Below are positions 62,078 through 64,000 of a stretch of DNA of 64,000 nt, piece after piece. Under the pieces are notes generated by a model. That model was not told where the DNA came from. It saw only the letters and a list, made by a program, of their open reading frames with translations, and did not search any database. Each line of letters starts with the position of its first letter. Within the stretch, counting starts at the first letter, position 1. The translations under genes were made by a program, and so were the position numbers. Origin of the DNA: Bacteroidota bacterium (lineage in GTDB: Bacteria > Bacteroidota > Bacteroidia > Chitinophagales > Chitinophagaceae). Location: NCBI GenBank assembly GCA_018266575.1, contig JAFEAE010000015.1, positions 62,001 through 126,000 on the forward strand, written 5' to 3'.

Positions 62078-62689
62078 ATGAGAACGCCACTTCAAAAAGG
62101 AGAAAAGATACTGCTCGTTACCTATTCAAGTTGGGTATCATTAATTATTCCTGTCTTTATCGTATTGATTGGCTTTATTCTTTCTTACTTTATTGGGTTC
62201 ATCAATCATTACGGATGGACTGCAGCATTAGCCGGCCTTCTGTATTTCATCATAAAATATTATTCCTGGAAAGCGTATATATGGGTAGTGACGAATTACA
62301 GGGTGATTGATGAAAATGGTTTGTTGCAACATTATGCGAAAGAAAGCCCGTTAGATAAGATCAATAATGTTTCTTACGATCAAGGTGTTTGGGGGAGAAT
62401 ATTCAATTACGGTCATGTGGAAATTCAAACTGCTGCGCAAGTTGGTGCTACTGATTATTATAATGTACATCACCCAAAACGGTTGAAGGACACAATTACT
62501 CAGGCGCAGGCTGATCTTTCTATTAATAAAAACCAGGCGCAAGCTTCACAACTTGCCTCGGCGATCAATATACACTCTTCACCAACTAATGTTGCTGCTG
62601 AATTAGAGAAATTATTTGAGTTAAAACAAAAAGGGATTTTGTCTGAAGAAGAATACAATAAAGCCAAAAATAAATTATTGAACAGCTAA
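62078..62689 (+). CDS. PH-domain (bPH2) membrane protein with C-terminal SHOCT domain
   Basis: 203 residues. Two hydrophobic segments (about 18-42 and 50-70) precede a bacterial PH-like domain (YIWVVTNYRVIDENGLLQH, SYDQGVWGRIFNYGHVEIQTA). A linker and a short SHOCT domain (about 170-203, ELEKLFELKQKGILSEEEYNKAK) follow. SHOCT segments are oligomerisation or tethering modules in many membrane proteins. Function unknown; likely cotranscribed with lepA and convergent with the peptidase gene (8-nt gap). Confidence 0.85.
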   Translation: MRTPLQKGEKILLVTYSSWVSLIIPVFIVLIGFILSYFIGFINHYGWTAALAGLLYFIIKYYSWKAYIWVVTNYRVIDENGLLQHYAKESPLDKINNVSYDQGVWGRIFNYGHVEIQTAAQVGATDYYNVHHPKRLKDTITQAQADLSINKNQAQASQLASAINIHSSPTNVAAELEKLFELKQKGILSEEEYNKAKNKLLNS

Positions 62690-62697
62690 ATCATGCA

Positions 62698-64000
62698 TCA
62701 GATATAGACAATTTTTTTGTGCTTCTGAGTTATTTCAACCTTCTTTAATAATTGCTGTTGTTTCAATAAACTTTCACGTTCTAATTTAAGTTGTTCAGTC
62801 ATTAATTTTTTACGGAATACCCGGGCCTGTGCTGTATTTTTTACCTGGCTGTTCTGTAATGACTGTAGTTGTATTTTGATGTCGCGGTTTATCTTTTGCA
62901 AATCATCACGGGTGATTACAGATGGGTTTTCTTCGTTTATTTTTTGCCAATCCAATTCAGTAATAGATTTACGGATTTCATCCTGTAATTTCTGAATATC
63001 CACTTCTTTATTTGCTTTTGAAATATCTTTCTTTAATTTATTCCAATCGATTTTATCAAGAGCAGCCAATGCTTTTGTCATGGAAGCTTCTGCAAGTTTT
63101 TCATCCAGTTCTATCCTGTATTGATCCGGTGCAGATGTATCCTGCGTTACCTTAAAATCAAAACTTGATTTTGGTACGAATGGAAAATCTTTGGCCACTT
63201 CAGGTTTTGGTGCCTGGGCCGGAGCAGCAAGCACATACGAAGTTGCAGCAACAGAGTAGTTATTATCAGGCTGAAAATCGGCAGTATTAGTGATAGTTAC
63301 ATCTTCTTGTTCACCTGCCCCATTATCTTCATTATAGCTTGCTAATATTGCATCGGTGTTATTTTCATTCACTCCGTCATCAACTATCTTTGGTTCAGGT
63401 GCTTTCTTCTTTTCAGGATTTATTTTTTCAGCCTTTATATCATCTGGTAAAGGCAATCTCAACGGCTGAAAAATGACCTTGGTAATTTCTGCAGAATTTG
63501 CGTTGACAAAATGCTTTTTATCGGTCACCTGATTTTTGTCAATTATTTCAAAGTTTAAAACTTTGTCGTGTTTCTGCATTTTTAATTGCGTTGCAAAAAC
63601 AGCAAGTATTGCAAATAAAAAGAGTGTTACAATTTTTGTTGCGTTCAATCTGAACCGGTGAGGTTGCCCTGTTATACGTTTTACGCGGGCAAGCAGCAGG
63701 TGGTTATTTCTTCCATTTGCAGCCATTGCGAGTTGGTGATGATTGCGCATTTTTTCAAGAGATAACAAAGCAGAAGCGTAGGAGTGAGGGTCGTACCTGA
63801 ATTGTATGACCAGGTCGTCGCAACTGTTTTCTGTTTCTTTCCTGATATTCCGGATTAATAATTTAGCAAACGGGTTAAAGAAAAAGAGGATACCCGTAAC
63901 TGTTACAAGCAGGTTCAGGAAATAATCATTTCTTTTTATATGCGCCAGCTCATGTAATAAAATAGCTTCGGCTTGTTGTGTTGACAGATGGTTAATTGTT
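62698..64000 (-). CDS. M56 family metallopeptidase, BlaR1-like (5' partial)
   Basis: The minus-strand frame stays open to the window edge, so the N-terminal helices are cut off. Near the edge lies the zinc motif HELAH (H-E-x-x-H) followed by IKRNDYFLNLL, and the third-ligand region with ETENSCDDLV, as in M56 peptidases. A last membrane helix (VTLFLFAILAVFATQL) precedes a long C-terminal region outside the membrane (about 300 residues): an acidic, Pro/Lys-rich linker and a helical tail. In other bacteria BlaR1 senses beta-lactams with a BlaI repressor; no sensor penicillin-binding domain is visible here and BlaI would be outside the window. Signal and substrate unknown. Confidence 0.85.
   Translation of the reverse strand, partial: TINHLSTQQAEAILLHELAHIKRNDYFLNLLVTVTGILFFFNPFAKLLIRNIRKETENSCDDLVIQFRYDPHSYASALLSLEKMRNHHQLAMAANGRNNHLLLARVKRITGQPHRFRLNATKIVTLFLFAILAVFATQLKMQKHDKVLNFEIIDKNQVTDKKHFVNANSAEITKVIFQPLRLPLPDDIKAEKINPEKKKAPEPKIVDDGVNENNTDAILASYNEDNGAGEQEDVTITNTADFQPDNNYSVAATSYVLAAPAQAPKPEVAKDFPFVPKSSFDFKVTQDTSAPDQYRIELDEKLAEASMTKALAALDKIDWNKLKKDISKANKEVDIQKLQDEIRKSITELDWQKINEENPSVITRDDLQKINRDIKIQLQSLQNSQVKNTAQARVFRKKLMTEQLKLERESLLKQQQLLKKVEITQKHKKIVYI

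Overview
The window looks like a chromosomal piece of a Bacteroidota bacterium, probably Chitinophagaceae or a near relative. The evidence is the moderate-to-low GC content by eye, general lack of Shine-Dalgarno sites, promoter boxes of the TTG / TAnnTTTG type, TonB-dependent receptors with carboxypeptidase-regulatory-like N-terminal domains, a long Lgt, type B L31 and many short exported or lipoprotein genes. I see no tRNA, rRNA, CRISPR array or complete prophage. Both edge genes are cut: a cation:proton antiporter on the left and an M56/BlaR1-type peptidase on the right.

Layout. 1-5.2 kb: antiporter and two histidine-degradation genes (ftcD and an arginase-family formimidoylglutamase) separated by about 1.2 kb of nested repeats. 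5.3-18.8 kb: envelope genes (patatin/beta-barrel protein, BON and SH3 proteins, TonB receptor, penicillin-acylase-type hydrolase, two tandem paralogues of unknown function) plus an ABC-F ATPase. 18.9-22.9 kb: thrS-infC-rpmI-rplT translation cluster. 23-33 kb: PLP decarboxylase, Hsp20, bacilliredoxin, Lgt, an outer-membrane barrel protein and a metallophosphoesterase. 33-41 kb: an accessory-looking stretch with a TIM-barrel protein, a three-Cys-motif protein (DUF5131, phage Gp37/Gp68 type) with its partner TcmP, a PA0069-type radical SAM protein, a GxxExxY nuclease-fold protein, a 2H phosphoesterase, and a umuD/umuC pair split by a REP-associated transposase. 41-53 kb: cytochrome c, YceI, MscS channel, lactonase, a beta-lactamase remnant, an S10 peptidase, a J-domain protein and a polysaccharide deacetylase. 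53-64 kb: YajQ, L31, a GlmU-like protein, TpiA, a flippase/methyltransferase/glycosyltransferase set, ACBP, a CBS protein, LepA, a PH/SHOCT protein and the M56 peptidase.

Three things stand out. (1) The UmuD homologue aligns without gaps to my recalled E. coli UmuD but carries Ala for the catalytic Ser and Arg for the catalytic Lys, and a RAYT transposase with REP hairpins sits between it and an intact umuC. (2) The TcmP-DUF5131 pair is a tight two-gene operon of unknown biochemistry among DNA-repair-like and radical SAM genes; it is the best candidate here for an undescribed system. (3) About ten intergenic loci hold palindromes built from locus-specific 7-14 nt words repeated within one arm and copied inverted in the other; one such block lies in frame inside the ABC-F linker. 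Separate families of dispersed repeats include a duplicated 153-bp element with two concentric perfect inverted repeats, and a GTTACC / GTTGCGTCGCA family.

All homology calls come from motif recognition by eye, without database searches.
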